Assembly (NCBI GenBank): GCA_036850595.1
Contig: CM072148.1
Span: forward strand, 6,623,118 to 6,687,117
Origin: Rhyacichthys aspro
Lineage: Eukaryota > Chordata > Actinopteri > Gobiiformes > Rhyacichthyidae
Reading direction: 5' to 3'
Length of the DNA: 64,000 nt
Part shown: positions 37,441-51,500 of the stretch, one piece after another
How the letters are laid out: every line of letters begins with the position of its first letter
Numbering within the stretch: the stretch's first letter is position 1
Program-made: the position numbers and the translations under genes
The notes under the pieces: generated by a model
What the model saw: only the letters and a program-made list of their open reading frames with translations
The model's database searches: none
What the model was told of the DNA's origin: nothing

Positions 37441-39859
37441 TTGAAATAGTTGTTTGACTGCAGTAATTAACATGAATTTACAAAATGATGTTAAAAAATA
37501 CTGATTAAATGATATCGGATTAGGTCGTTTCTGATGCTTTGGTCACAGAGGAAAAACAAAGTGATATGAAAAGCAATAATTACATCAGCGGTGCTTTACA
37601 GATGTGAGCTCAGAGCAGGCACACACTCTTTAATGAGTTCCAAACACAGGATATAGACATATTTTACAAGGAAGTCAAACCTTGAAGGGATGGATTCTTG
37701 GATAACGCTACAGTTAATTAGCAGTGGCACATAAGAATTGATAACATGTTTATTTTAATTAATTATGTGGTGAAGAATGTTAATTGTGTTTGTTAAATGA
37801 AAAAAACAATATATTACCTCTGTGCACGATATGACAAAAAACAGGCATTTATCATTTTTTGGGAGGCTTTAAAGAGAAGAGAGGAAATAAAGCAGACAGG
37901 CCTGAGCTTCCTCACGATACACAGCACATGCTCCGCCAGGTGAGGCACTGAGGCCACCGTTTTTAGGAGTTATTACACTAGTGACGAGCAGCTTCACGTG
38001 GTGTCGCTCAGACGATGGCAGAATAAATAGTAACGGCAAATGGAAAAAGAAATTGTGATAAAACTGTCTGTAGCATTGAATAGAAAGAGGGAAAATGTGC
38101 TCTGTTCATTTCTTCGGATAAGGGTAATAATTTTCAATAAAAGCCATGTTCAGTTCTTAAAATGTGTATCAATAGAACAAGGCAAAAAAAAATCTAATAA
38201 AATAATTATGCTTAGATAACTAATCTCCAGTGAATGGATGCATATAAATACAATGCACTCCTCAGTGACTCTGTATCAGACGCTTCACAATGGAAACTAT
38301 AAAGCCCTTGTTTTTACGTGACACTTGCCATATGAATGAATTTAACATCTAGCCCAAGCAATGGAGCTGTCAATCAGTCTCTTGTCACATCAGCAATAAT
38401 CTAACAAACTGACTTCCCTTTGTCTCTCAGCTAAATGCTTGTTGCCTGAGATTAGTAGGGACTGGCGTGAGATGGATTGCACGATAAATACAGGAAATAT
38501 AGATATTTTAAAAAAGCCAAAATCTTTGAAATTCTGGTTCTTCTCCCAGTACCACTAGAACTGTGCAAAGGAACAGCCCTGAGTCAGCAAGGGCAAAAAG
38601 ACAATTTCTGTGTTTTGTTTTTTTATTTCTCTTTTTTTTTTCATTCCTCAGCGCTGTTGGGATGACTTTTCCTTGCCCTGATGGAGGGTCTGAAGTCAGG
38701 GGGAGGTGTCCTATACAGTCTGTAAAACCCTTTCAGCAATTGTTGTGATATTGTGTTTTACAAAAATAAATGTCTTGTCTTAAACCATTTAAACAATGCT
38801 TCATTTAAAATTACTAGTGGTTTTAGGGACTACAGCTGTTCCATGTGCAGTGTTTCTCTTGGTTTTCTGTATGTCATGGTGCCTTTACTGAGTGGTAATA
38901 AAAGCCCAAAGGACGGCTACCTGTTTATTTCACACAAATTTGCTCAGTTTACATCTACACTGTTGTCTTGACTCTTACAAACAGATCGGTCGGCTAAATG
39001 ATGTCTTTTTACTGACAGAATCAACAGATAGCCATAAAAATGTCCATTTCTCATGGTGCATAGATCTGTCAGGAGACCATCTTTCATAGTTCATCATGTG
39101 CCTATCCTATAATGGTAATGTTGTTTAAATGCCCCACGGAGCAGCACAACACCAAATAGCATCCATCTCCACCAATCAGTCAATCAGTACCTGGGAGAGC
39201 CCTCGAGAGCCTCCGCATTAGACCAGTTAGGGGCTCTCTGGTCTAGTTAGTGGATTAAGAAGCTCTCACACAAGACTCAATGAGGCAAGTCACACAAGGA
39301 ATGCTCAACAGTAGTCTTTTCTTTACAATGTGTTCGTAATCACAAAATCAGATGTATTATTGTTAACTAAATATGGAGAAATTAAAGTTAATGTTGATCT
39401 AGGAGGCAACAGGAATCCAGATTATTTTTTATGAAGTACACATAGACAGTGGCTCTGGTCTGACCCTGTGACCTAACCTGTTACTATTCCTGACTAATCA
39501 TAATTACCATTAACTTCTGCCTCATATCTCTAAGACACTTGAGAGGCTTGAGCTCAATCTGTGTAAACACATGGAGGCTGTAAGTTGGTTTTATAACAAT
39601 AGTGACATTTTCCACCATGTCTACACCACTTATCAAAGGCTTTGAGGAGAATCCCACAAGCAGGGGGTCTAAACAGGACACATCTTAATAAGGAAAGTCA
39701 TGGGGTCAAGAAAGGTGCAGCAGTTGTTTCCCACTTTGTGCACATAAGCAAAAATTACAAACACTACAAGGAAAAACAAGCATACGCAGCAATTAAAGGC
39801 CAATCCCGCTCATATAAAGCAAAATAAAAGCACTGTACAAATGGCAATAAAGTCTGGAT
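37441..39859. other. intergenic DNA, no gene seen
   Basis: AT-rich unique sequence with further scattered TAAT cores up to about 38400. A nested inverted repeat lies at 39195-39244: GAGAGCCC pairs with GGGCTCTC, and AGACCAG with CTGGTCT. No exon-like segment was found. Confidence 0.65.
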
Positions 39860-40250
39860 AATGACCTCAGGATGCCAAAGTAATATTTTTCCCCCTTTTT
39901 AATTGTACTTGTATTCGCTCTCACCGTTTCATGTTATGAGGTCGGGCTTTTTAAACTTTTCACAGCTGCGTGGAAGGGAAGGGGACAGCATCCTGAGGCG
40001 CTTTCAGGCCCTGGTGAGGGGAGTCGCTGTGCCAGCTCCCAAGACTTGGATTCATTAGGCGCTTTAGCAGTGCAAACATTTCCTTAAATGGTGAGGCCAT
40101 GTGCTGGCAAGGACCCACTCTCGCCTTGTTTCAATTACATGGAATCAAACATTGCAGGTATGCTCGGCACTGGCTCTTTATTGAAAGTGGGGAAAGGAGG
40201 GAGAATCTGGTTTACAAAGCCTTTACCCTCTCTGCTCCGTGAAAGCCGGC
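39860..40250. promoter_or_regulatory. candidate conserved non-coding element
   Basis: Unique mixed sequence including TTTTTAATTGTAC, TTATGAGGTCGGGC, GATTCATTAGGCGC and TTTCAATTACATGG, without coding potential. Motif and texture evidence only. Confidence 0.3.
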
Positions 40251-42052
40251 CTTGTTTTATTTAAAAAGTATTGTAAAACAAAAGAAAGTGGTAGTTTGGC
40301 AAACAGTTGTGTTTTGGGTAACAATGTAATTTTTTTTATCTATCAAAGCTGTGCTAACCATTACATGCACTATTTTATAGGCAGGTTCCTTTGATTTTAT
40401 TTGACTTGTCAGCCTTGTTAAAATGTCTGAAAAGATTAGAGTTGGATTATGTGTGTCACTGCCCACATGCATGTGTTTCATTATGAATTCTGGAGCAATC
40501 CTCAGGATGCAGAGCAGCGCTGGCTCTGTGCATTGTTGCTGGGACTCCTGGAGTGCCACAGCTGGTGCCAAAATTAGGCCTGGTGCCTTTTTGCCCCTAC
40601 ACCACTAAACAGCTCTAATGTTCTCACACATCGGCTGGGGGTTTAGGGGCCTGTGTTTACAGGTAATGAGGTCAATGCACTGCAAAGGAATCATGAGCAC
40701 ATTTCATGTCCAAGGTGACTTAAACTACTGGGAATGTGATGCCATGCTAAACTCACAGTGTGCAGAATGCAAAGCTGGAGCAGACTAATGACTGAAATGT
40801 CAAAAGATGGAAACCATTATTACACGTGGCAAGTTTACTAAAAAACAAACTGCATCACAAGATATAAATACATCAATGTATGCCATGCACAGCCATAGAA
40901 ACATGTCACAAGGACAAGGACAAAACAAGGCGCCAATAGAAGCAGAGCATTGGAGATCAGTGCAACATTCAAGTGGCACTGACAAGAATCACACTGGAGA
41001 TTCCCTGCAATGCAGTCACTCTCTGTTCCACAATATATTCAAACGTGTTAATTTTATGTGAGACAAGTACAGCTATGACACTGTTATAAAAGTTTATAGA
41101 GTGTCTTGTCAGCTCTTTAGCAACATCACTTATACCCCACCATGCCATCCAAAATCAATACAATATTTTTCTCCCAATAAATAATGTAGGCCTGAAAAAG
41201 GTCCAAATGCACGCATCGACAGTTGGCTGCAATTAGGGGGCGGCGGCAGCAGTAACTGATGACAGTCCCTCCCTCCCTCCGGCTCACTCGGGATCAGCAG
41301 AAAATGAAGACGCAGAGACCACTTTGTCACCGGCTGAGGGTGGACCTGGAAATGACTCCTAATGGAAAAAGGGCTCCCAGAGCCGCCACTGCATCTGCTG
41401 CTCCAAGCACTTTCTCCGGGCCGATGGGCCAGCCCCAACCAGTTTCCAACTCCCTTTATCTAAGCCTTTAATATGCTCTGGGCAGTCAGCAGCAACCACA
41501 AACTGAGGTCAGAAGGCATCAGTGGCTCACTGTGTGTGCACCTCCTCTGTCCACACATTTGGGAGGCTATATACTTACAATGTGGGGCACTACTTTATTC
41601 AATAACTGTTACTTTGCAGTATTTCTATTCTATTTATAATACATTGGTTTATGAGCTAAGATGTAACTTGCTAATGACCCAGTCCTAATATAAAGGTTTG
41701 TTTTTTAAGTTTAACTTGGTTTATAGCAGCTCATCTTGAAAGTTTACCAGATTGAATTTGGATCATCCCACAAAGTGAAACACTAGATTTGTACCCAGAG
41801 CCATGTCATAGAGTGACTCAAGAAGCACTGAAAAAAAAACTGTGCTTGCCATTTGGGATGTTCTGTATACCTTTTTGGTTTTTAAGACATTGTAGCTCTT
41901 AACACAGCCTCCAAGTACTCCTCTATCCTCAGTTATCAGTAACTTAAAAAGATAAAAGGACCAGGGTGAACATTTTGGGGGTTACCAGTGTGAACAGGTT
42001 TCTCTGGGGGAAGAATGGATCCCTTCTTTTTGTCGCTCTGCGTGGCCTGCAG
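40251..42052. other. intergenic DNA, no gene seen
   Basis: Includes a short GGC/AGC-rich stretch at 41238-41252 and CCCTCCCTCC at 41267-41281. ORFs at 41130-41471 on both strands reflect this stop-poor composition. Confidence 0.65.
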
Positions 42053-42124
42053 GTGATGGAGAGGGCTCTGGGAAACATATCTCAAATCCACTTTATCGAC
42101 CCAGGCCCTGTCAGAGCAGTGGTG
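42053..42124 (+). other. weak exon-like segment
   Basis: Seventy-two bases, open in phase 0, lie between GGCCTGCAG and GTAAGG, encoding VMERALGNISQIHFIDPGPV and four more residues. The acceptor has a moderate pyrimidine tract and the donor is good. Its phase would fit after the exon-like segment at 28451-28629, but a segment this short arises easily by chance. Confidence 0.12.
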
Positions 42125-42815
42125 GTAAGGGGCTGGAACAGAGCGAGTGGCTCTTACCACACGCGCTGACACCGAAGCAGCCTCGAGCACTCACTCTTTA
42201 CCAGCGAGCCTGGAACCTCTTTATAGTGATTGTTTTATCAGCGTTCCTGTCTGTCCCCTGGGAGCCTGGGGCCCAAGGAGGATGACCCTCATTTTCTGAA
42301 AGCAAAGTGTTCAGTATTGATCAGTAGGAATGAGCAGCCTGTGACATGGGTTAATTTACTGGACCTAGGAAGGTTCATTGTTTCCTGTCATTCCTGAACT
42401 CATCGCTCTGACCTTTACAGCCCTGTCCTGCCACGCATTAACTGTGTGCACGTGGACTTCTGTCTCTCATGCACACTCACATAGACACTGCAAATACATA
42501 CTGCACACTGCACAACATAAAAGTGTAGCTGACACAGTGACAAACAGATTCTTTAAAAATCACATCAGTGACTGAATATTTCAGGGAAATAATACCTATT
42601 TCTATATCCTTCAAAGGGAATTTTTTGGGGTCATTTTAAATAAAAATATATTAACAGAATAAAAGAAAGAAAGCTTTGCCACATGACTGAGAATGACAGC
42701 TCATGTGTACTAAATATATATTCTCAAATCAAGTGAGAGCTCGATATCCTAACATCCAATAGTCAAGATATAATCAATAGCACATGCATAATGTGAAAGG
42801 TACTGAGAGTGACAA

Positions 42816-42878
42816 AGGTCAAAGGTGAACATCTATGGGTGAAAAGGCCAGTTTACTTACACTGAAAGGTCAAAGCCT
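42816..42878 (+). promoter_or_regulatory. nuclear-receptor DR1 cluster
   Basis: AGGTCA-A-AGGTGA at 42816-42828 is a near-perfect direct repeat with one-base spacing, the type bound by RXR heterodimers, HNF4 or COUP-TF. A second AGGTCAAAG lies at 42867-42875, about 50 bp away. The TCAAAG part of both also resembles a LEF/TCF site. Function is inferred from motif only. Confidence 0.38.
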
Positions 42879-43429
42879 TGATAAGAGATTCAATAGCAGA
42901 ACTTATTAGGGCCAAGGCCTAACACTGAAACTACAGCATGGGTTAAATCACTTTGTTGCCATGCCACAAAATAAAAAACAACAAAATACATATAAATGAA
43001 CATAAACAGTATTTTACTAAAGCAATTATTATTAATGGATAAAAAAAAACTTCAACTGACAAATCAACTGACTTTATTGTTTGATGTTTCATTTTGTGAC
43101 TCCACTCCAACACTCCAATAGCATGTTGTTCTTTGAAACATCCAGCAGCACTGTTTCTTGCACTGACCATTTTACTTTTACAGCCAAGACCAACTGACCT
43201 AAAGAAATGGGTTATTTGACTAGAATCACACAATGAATTCCTTCAAAGATCTGACTCTACAGACAAACCAAATTCTGATAGAGGTAGAAAACCCATGGTT
43301 ATCTCAATGTCCAACATATTACAAATTATAACTTTCAAGAGGGTATTTAAACCACAGCACTAATTAAAAGGTAGCTTGGTGAAGAAAGTCTCACCATGGC
43401 CATAGTTTGCTTTATTTATTTTAAGTCTT

Positions 43430-43680
43430 CATCCTTCTTAGAGACCGGGAGGTAATAAATCCATGAGTTGTCATCTCTATCGCCTGCTCTTTTTCTGGCA
43501 TGTGCAGCTACTACGCCACTTCTGATTAGTGCCGCCTTTCCCTCCCAGAAAGCCAACAGACAGGAACAAACTGATTACTGCCCATCTTCAGGGGATTGGA
43601 GACACCTAACAGGAGGATTACATTAACATATTAACGGACGCCCCTCACCTGCAAGCCTTTTAATATGACTTCCCTCGTTT
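43430..43680. promoter_or_regulatory. candidate conserved non-coding element
   Basis: Unique sequence with GGTAATAAATCCATG, TTCTGATTAGTGCC, AACTGATTACTGCCC and CATTAACATATTAACGG. GATTA-type (bicoid/OTX-like) cores recur. No gene is visible. The short + strand frame at 43784-44014 just downstream has no recognised product. Confidence 0.33.
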
Positions 43681-46562
43681 TTTGGGAAGGGGGTGAGTTG
43701 CATCTTCAAATGAAGAGCAAATAAAAGAGAGGCAGAGTTTTTCCCTCCCTCTCCCGGGAAGCACTATCTGTCATCGATGATAGGTGAAGAGGAGAAGGGA
43801 GCCTTTGAAGTTTTTCGACATAAAAGGCGCAAATAAACGCAAACACATCCTTTCAGCTGTTCAGATGAAATTAGGACCTGCTGAAGATGGGGGTAGGAAG
43901 CTGGCCTCCGCAGCCACACCTAATCACTCTGACGGCAGCCAGATTTCACTTGCTGCTCTACTGGGAACATCCGAATTAAGAATGAGGAAAAAAAAGTCAA
44001 AGAAGAGGCTTTAATCTGCCTCAGCTACTTTTCCAATGCTTTTAACAATGTTTTTTTGAGACAAAACAACAAACAAGAAACAGAAAAAGAGAAAAGTTTT
44101 GTTGCGCTCTGAAATCAATTCAAGGAAACTTTGGGTTGGCTGACAGAAGTGTGGATGAAGTTGACTCGAGCTGTGATATCTTTAGTCTTTGATATTTCCA
44201 CTTTGGAAAAATCATAGCATGATCCTATGAATGAATTACAAGGATGGACGGGATAGTCCCTCCTATGAAGGAGCAGAGAGTGGAGAGCTCCAGCACAGAC
44301 AGTGATAGTTACCACAACTGTAAGAGTGAGGATCTTCGCCCCACTTTATTATTTGAAGCACTGCTCCAAACAAAATGAGCTAACTGCCAAAGGAGATAAA
44401 GGGGTTTAGAGATTCAAAAAAATAGGGATTTAATAATTAATGGTGGAAAGGAATTGCCTTCATGTTTCTATATCTTGTAAGCAGGACACGACTTATAACG
44501 AGTCATGGAGACAAACTGCTTTTTGGAATAAAGTGATGGTGAAAAGGAAAAATAAGTTAATAAGTAAATATTTCATGGGCACCAACAGCCTTTTCATAAA
44601 CAAATCAATATGGTGATAGTAAATATGGAGACTCATCCTGTGGTATGTATGCAGAGAAAAAGGCCAGGACAGGTGTCAGCAGCACCAGCCACACTGCTTA
44701 GGCTGGTCTTGACATTTGTGAAGGTTAAAAGATTGTAACTGTCTATCGGTGTCAATCACTTTGCTCAAAGGTCACTGTCTATTTTTCATTAATTATACCT
44801 TCAGAAGTCTTTAGAATGCACAGACACCAGACGATCAACACCCTCTGCTATAACAACATTCAGGAAGTATATGGGGAATACACATTTAGATGGATCCCTT
44901 GGTCACATCTGTTTTCATTGTAAAGAGTTCTGGCTGGGGTCATATGCTCAATGTGGTTACACTTGTGAGTAGTAGTAATGTGCACACATACCGGGAATTG
45001 AATTACACAGCTGGTCTAATGAAGGCAATATCCTCCATAGCCTCACAAGTAATCAGACGTAAACATCATTAAACTTTTATCAGTTGTTATGTAGTGTGGG
45101 CTGGTATATGTTGTATGAAAATTCCAAGTCAGGAAATACTATAAAATACCAAAGAGGCTTGCCAAACACAACAGATAGAGCCACAGTTAAAAAATGAAAA
45201 TGGCACATGGTAATGTACACCCTTAATGTTACTGTTACTAAATCAAAGCATGTTCATAAATATGCAAAAAGGTTAAACAACAGTAAACGGAAATTGAAGT
45301 GTAGTGCATTTTAAAAACTGAGATGAAAATTTTTTACATTTTCAGCTTCATTTTTGCCCCTCTAAAGAAGAAGCTATGAACCCCCAGTTTTAATTATTAA
45401 ATGAGGTCTTGCCGGATGCCCTTGAGAACACAAAGCTTACCTCTTTCTATGAAAAGTGTATTTCATATTGCAGTAATATTTTTGTTTGGTTTGTCATATG
45501 AATGTGTGTGTAGATGCTCCAGTCTGTCCATTACACATACTATGTTACCTCTGACCTCTGCTAAGCACTAAATGCTTTCCATGTCTCACCATGCGAAACA
45601 AGGCTGAAATAACAATGTCTCTTTAACGCTGAGGGGGCATATAAGAAAATGGCGCACAACCTGAAGTGAACAATAGTATGTGCACTCAGAGCAGTCCCTG
45701 AGCAGGATGCGCCAAAGCTGTGACCAAGCCCTAAAGTGAGCACTGGACTCTTCTGAGGCATGAAATAATAATAACATCCCACTTCCGTCTCCCTGTTAGC
45801 GGGAGGAGGGCCGGGTGTACGAGGGCCTTCTATTGTCACTGCTCACTAGAGATACCAGTATCCCAGAGACTTTAATGGGAAAGACAATAGGGCTGGCCTA
45901 AAAAGGCTTACTATTAAAATTTAATCAGGGACTTTGTCTCTTGCTCTGTGTCTGTGACGATGAGAGAGAGGACTAACGACTACAGGGACAGGTAACAGCA
46001 CTCGCAGCCCATCTCCATCCCCTCTTGTGTTGTTTGTTTCAGGTTCATTCCTTCCCTTTACCTTGGGAGAGTTATTTCACCTTCTCCCAGGTGTGTCACT
46101 ATCCCCCTTTAACCACCCAACCACATGGAAACTGCTTGAAAAAAAATGTTAAGGGCAAATTGGATTAACACCACGGTGTATGGTCTGGGCACTTAACAAA
46201 CACAGATGCACTTAAGGGAGCCCACAGAATGATTTGTGACTGAACAAAGAACTAGAGAGATGGAGCCGGGCTATGACCACAGGGCTGGTATAATATGTCA
46301 TCTACCGGAAGAGTTCTCAGAGCAGCCTACTGGAAAAGGAGGAAACTCCCAAGTGCTGAAGGCGCATTATACACTGTCATTGACTTTGTCCTACTTTTAA
46401 TTCATACTATCACAATATTTAAGCATGACTATGTTTTATTATAGAAACATAAGTGAGCTTCTAATGTAGCATCTGATTTGAAAATAACACAAGGCTGAAC
46501 TGTGTGAAATGGACACATTTGGTTAGTTGCATCTTAGAGGCATGACACCACAACAGTAACAA
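43681..46562. other. intergenic DNA, no gene seen
   Basis: Mixed and AT-rich sequence. Several ORFs of 60-90 codons on both strands, none recognisable. Confidence 0.66.
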
Positions 46563-46640
46563 GGGCGTGTGGCTCAGGTGATGTCCAACAGCTAAAGCTA
46601 AAGCTACAAGAATGGCAGAGGTCCAATTCTGACAACTTTT
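46563..46640 (+). mobile_element. possible tRNA-SINE head fragment
   Basis: GGGCGTGTGGCTCAGGTGAT resembles an A box and GCAGAGGTCCAATTCTGAC a B box, at tRNA-like spacing. Between them is a short tandem GCTAAA duplication. No A-rich tail is evident, so if it is a SINE it is truncated and old. Confidence 0.4.
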
Positions 46641-47949
46641 TAAACCTGGCTTTTTCCTGGAGAAGCTTAGTTAAATGATGAAGCCTCAGTATTGATCTTT
46701 ACATCTGATTATATTTAACTTATTACAATAGAACATGGGACAAAAATGAGACTGTAACAACCACACGGCAAAATCCACCACACAACAGAGGTTTCAACTA
46801 AAACAGGGTATGCAAACAAAACGACCGTAGAAAACCAAAGTTCATGGGAGAACAAGAGAGAACATGGGATTAAAGCTTTTAATGAATGCTATACTTCAGG
46901 GGTATCTCCACTTTTATATGGTGACATTTCATGGCAAGGCTTAGGCATTGATTACCTCTCTATGCTTATAATTGTTTCTTCAAGGTAGTGTGATCGTATG
47001 AGCAAGTCAAGCTCCATGTATAGATCTCTTTCCAATTAAGGTTAGAATTATTCACAAGGGGCTCATCCTCAACGGCCTGCAAACAATGACATAACATTGG
47101 AAAAACATTTTTGAACCAATCGATGAGAAACAACTAAATGATGTTGGCTGAATGATAAACAGCTCCTCTCCCTGGACCAACAGCAGGCTCTTAAGAGGTC
47201 TGATGTCAAGTGGAATGACACGCGCACACACATAAACACATAAACACACATGGCACAGACTGGCAACAGGCCGATCTTGTAGTCTCAGAGGCAGCTCGTT
47301 TTGCAACTAGTCCGTAGCAGCTGTAGAGGGAAAATAAGCAGGTAGGGAGTCCTGACCTGCTGGGAACACGGTTCCAAAGGAATGGCTTTATGGAAATCAG
47401 GGTTAAGGGGAGCATGCTCTGTCCTTTGATAGGGTGCCTAAGAAGCTCTGACACTTACCCCCCCACCATTCTTCAACATGAAACCATGTTATATGAGGGG
47501 GGTCACCGTTCACCCTAATCACAGCCGTGACATGACATGCTGTAGGTTGCCCTTCAGTGTTAAATATTTATGTCAGCATGGCCGTATTGCCTTGATGTCT
47601 GTCAAGACTGACACATGCACTCCTTCTATCTCTCTCACTCTCTCTTTTGTATTGAAATTTAACAAAACAAAAAACAGCTGACATAAAAAAAACCCTGAAA
47701 TAAATAAGCTATGAGGTATGTATTTGGATCTACAGTAGTCTAGGTACTTTATAAAGATAGGCACCTTTAATTTGTCATATTATTTTAATAATACAATACT
47801 ATTCTGTTCAAGAGTAAAAAAAACATCACAGCTAGTTTTATCTGAATGCAATGTGCCCCCCTTTTCATTGTTTCAACAAAGCTATTATGTTGGTGTCATT
47901 TCCTTGTAGTTTCTTGTAAAAGGTAAATTTACAAGGTCTAATCTCAGGG
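46641..47949. other. intergenic DNA, no gene seen
   Basis: AT-rich sequence with a short CA-rich stretch at 47220-47250. No credible coding segment was found. Confidence 0.66.
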
Positions 47950-48500
47950 TAAAAGAATGTGGTGGTGACAGGGATCACTTGAGACACTGCTTATCTTCTC
48001 CAGCCCTGCTGGCTCTCCCATGATAGGTGTCAAAGATATTCTAATGAATGTCAGAGTACATTTCAGGGGGCCATGCTCCGTACAAACCACTGGAGTGGCC
48101 CATCTTATGGGGCTGCAAACCCCCTCCACCCTAAGCTCCCCACCACTTTCCTCATGTTCAAGGGGGTTAAGAAGATTAATCAATGTCAATGTCTTTTCCC
48201 TTTTGAAGCCAATAAGGTGCACACTGTCTGGCCATGCCCAACAGAACATCACTTTGTTCCGTCGCACAGCCACCCCTCCACTGCCCTCACTGACCCCCAG
48301 AAGTCCCACATGTCAAAGTCAAGAGGGCGTTTGGCGTTTGGTAGAGACTGGCCTTCCAGATAGCACTCAGCTCCACCCTGCATGACCTATTCTCTGATAT
48401 TTGACCACTCGGTTGCAAGACACTTGCTCTTTCGAGCTGAAATGTCACTGGGGCATCTTGTCAGCTCACAGACACCTCCGCCTGACAAGCGATTTTACTT
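47950..48500. promoter_or_regulatory. stop-poor, GC-mixed candidate regulatory block
   Basis: Three frames of about 95-120 codons overlap here on both strands, so composition rather than coding explains them. The block includes AAGATTAATCAATGTCAATG and ACATGTCAAAGTC, plus a unique-sequence texture like that of conserved non-coding elements. No splice-flanked exon was found. Confidence 0.25.
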
Positions 48501-51500
48501 TGGTGTGCTACAAGGCAGAAAATACAGGGCCGTGGCCTAGACGCACACAAACTGTCAGCTAGCCAACAGACTTGGCCCAATGTTAAGACACACAGATTAT
48601 AAAACCCTTTGGTGGCAACATTACATCAATATCGAACATGCATCATGCGTGATAAATTGGAGCCCTGATGTGCATATGGAATATAACCAAAGTGAACTTG
48701 TGATGCTTAATGATAGCACTAAATTCAAATCCAGTGTCATAGTATGTACTGTATTGTTTTTGGCAGAGCAACACTCTCTGACTTGACAGGAAGGCCTTTT
48801 CTATATTGTGGACTCCCACTTTCTCTTCTCCTCAGAATGCTGTGTTTTCTTGTCATTCTTAGCCTCCTACACCTTCCACTACTTGTCTATTTACCTTTTT
48901 AAGTTTTTTTACTAAATCAGCATGTTCGTTTGTTAAATAGGAAAAGCACACTTCTCTCTCCTTTCTTTGACCATCAATGGCACTGCAGCATGAAAGAGAG
49001 GGAAGGGGATTGGAAGGAGCAGTCACATCATTTCTGGTTTGCGCAACCTGCTCAAAGTTTGCAACTAAATGCTTGTCTTCAGTTGAGCTGACAGGGGAGA
49101 AGTGGGCGCTCAGTGAACCATGGCCAGGCTGCCATGAAATGACAGGAATCATTGGCATACATTTCAAACAGCCTTGCGCTATCCTATTAAAGTGCCACAT
49201 CCTCACTTTAAAACAGACAAGAAGGAATCCGCTTTGATAGATAGAGACTAAAATGGCTTATTGATTTTCTCAGCCCCTTTTTCTTTGTTAGGAACTTTTA
49301 AAAATTACACCCTAAACTTACCTTTTTTTAATTACATCAGGCAGAGAAAAGACGAAAGGTGATCTTGTGTGACACCTTGTATAATGACACTGACTGACAT
49401 GTTTGTGATTTAAAAATACAATATTAGAATTTAGTATTGATATTAAAAAAGCATTAAAAACTCAGATTTATGATATTTGACAGCAATGTCTTCAATAACA
49501 ATAAAGTAATTACCACCGCATTTTAAATCTGAAAATAGGCTGGTGACTGTTGAGTCTGTAGCCATTATTTTTATGGCTTACATAGAAATGTGTTATTTGA
49601 AGGCTGGTGTAGAATTCATTTTCTGAATTCTTATAGCTTTGCTTGTATTTATATTCAGAAAAAAATATGAAGAAAGAAAGACTAAAATGAAAAAGTATTT
49701 TATCACACTTTGATTACTCAACACTTACTGCTCACAGCTATTTCACCAGACTTCTTGTAGAACATTTCAGCCATTATGGCACAGGAAGTGAGAGAAGTAA
49801 TGGTCCTTTAAGCAGTTTACAAAGCTGTTAGCAGACGATCAGGGAGGTATGGAGTAGAATCATTTGAGAATTGGAGAAATGTTGGAGGAATTAGATTTTA
49901 AAGGTGTGTGTGTGATTCCATTAAGATGATGCTCAGGTTTTAGGTGATACTTACAAAGTTCAAACTGAAAGAGGAATTGCACGGTTGATACAAAAGGTTC
50001 AGTAAGCGCTAAAGACCAATTAAAGGACCACTAAGGCTGATTTATTCTGGCATTTCTTTCCAGGCATATTTTTAAGAAATCTATCCTTTGAAATTGAGCA
50101 TTGTATTACACTGGGAGATATTTATTTTGCTGCTTTGTAAAACAAAAACATAATTATTTCAGTCCAGCCTAAGGCTAGTACATTTTGTGTCAAAGGTTTG
50201 TGATTTAATGCAATTACGTTTTTGATCAAGTATGTTTTTAACATTCAGAAACAAATAAAAAGCAAAATTGTTTTTAAAACAAGCATCCATTTATAAGATT
50301 TGTTCAAGCTAAGAACTTAAAAAATATTTGTGAAAAAAGTACATTGTAAGACTCATCACTGGATGTGATTTCATGCTTTGCAAAATTTACTATGAACACA
50401 ATCCCACAGAATTAGCCTAATCAGTGAGTCTGCTCGGACAAAGTCTTAACAACCTTGTCAAATGCTTTGTGCCTTTCAGAATAGAGACTGTGTTCTGGCC
50501 CATCAGTTTCTTAAGGCCTACATTATGGATCATTGAGTATGTTGGGACGCCCATAGCAGGGGATCTGCTGCTCCATTCCCTCAATGCTCTGTACAATATT
50601 GCAACCATAGGCACAACATGGTGTTGCACAACACAATGGTCCTAGGGCTGTAGCCACCGTTCTCTCATTTATCATTCAATACAGTCTAATTAGGGTCTTT
50701 TTGTCATACTGAGAGAGCAGCACCTCTCTGGGAGGAAATGGTACAAAAGAAAGAGGTCTCATTTCCATGTGACAGTGTGATGGAGATTGAATGTGAGCTT
50801 TAGGAAGATAAATGGGCATCCCACAACTCTTCGACACCCTTGCTAAACTGCTATAACCCTCCCTGGGGATATCACTTAAATGAGAATATTTTGGTCCTTT
50901 TGTGAAGTTCTGCTTAGGTTTGTCAATAGAATGTATGATCACACAGTACCAGTAATCTAGTAAAAACTAGAAAATATCCAGAGGATTTTTATTTTCAGTA
51001 TTATGAGAAAAGTGGTCTGTCATTTGCTAATGTCATGACTATGTGTTTTTTTAGTTACTGACATAATGGTTTCATAGTATATTGTGTAAATCATTAGATA
51101 TCCTGAATCTGAATTCTATGGGATTTATTGGATTTTCTGAAGAGATCTTTATTGTGCGAGACTCTAAGGGAATGAGTGAATGTAATTGGGTATAAGTGTC
51201 CGTGAGTAATATGTAAGTGTGTGTATGTGGGAGGGGTCGTCTCTCTCGCTGTAAGCCTCAGCGGCCCTGCTTTAGGGCCAGTGACAGGCCTCTGTCTCTC
51301 AGCCACACTTGACTGGGTCCCACTGACACTCAACTGTCAAGCCGGCAAGCCCTCAACCACCGCCCTAACATGCTCTACAGCTTCACCCAATTAACTTGCT
51401 TTCACTTGACATTGCGGCAAAGAGCTTCATAATAGGTGGTCAAGGTGCAGTGTGTCTGCTTTCGGCCCTCTCTGACGACTAGCCAGACGTACACACACAA

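Noticed and set aside
42053..42124. 72-base exon-like segment joined to the one at 28451-28629
   Set aside because: The phases are compatible, but such short segments with both splice signals are common by chance, so I did not build a gene model from them.
47944..48385. Three overlapping frames of 96-121 codons on both strands
   Set aside because: Simultaneous openness on both strands points to composition. No protein similarity or splice pattern is recognisable.
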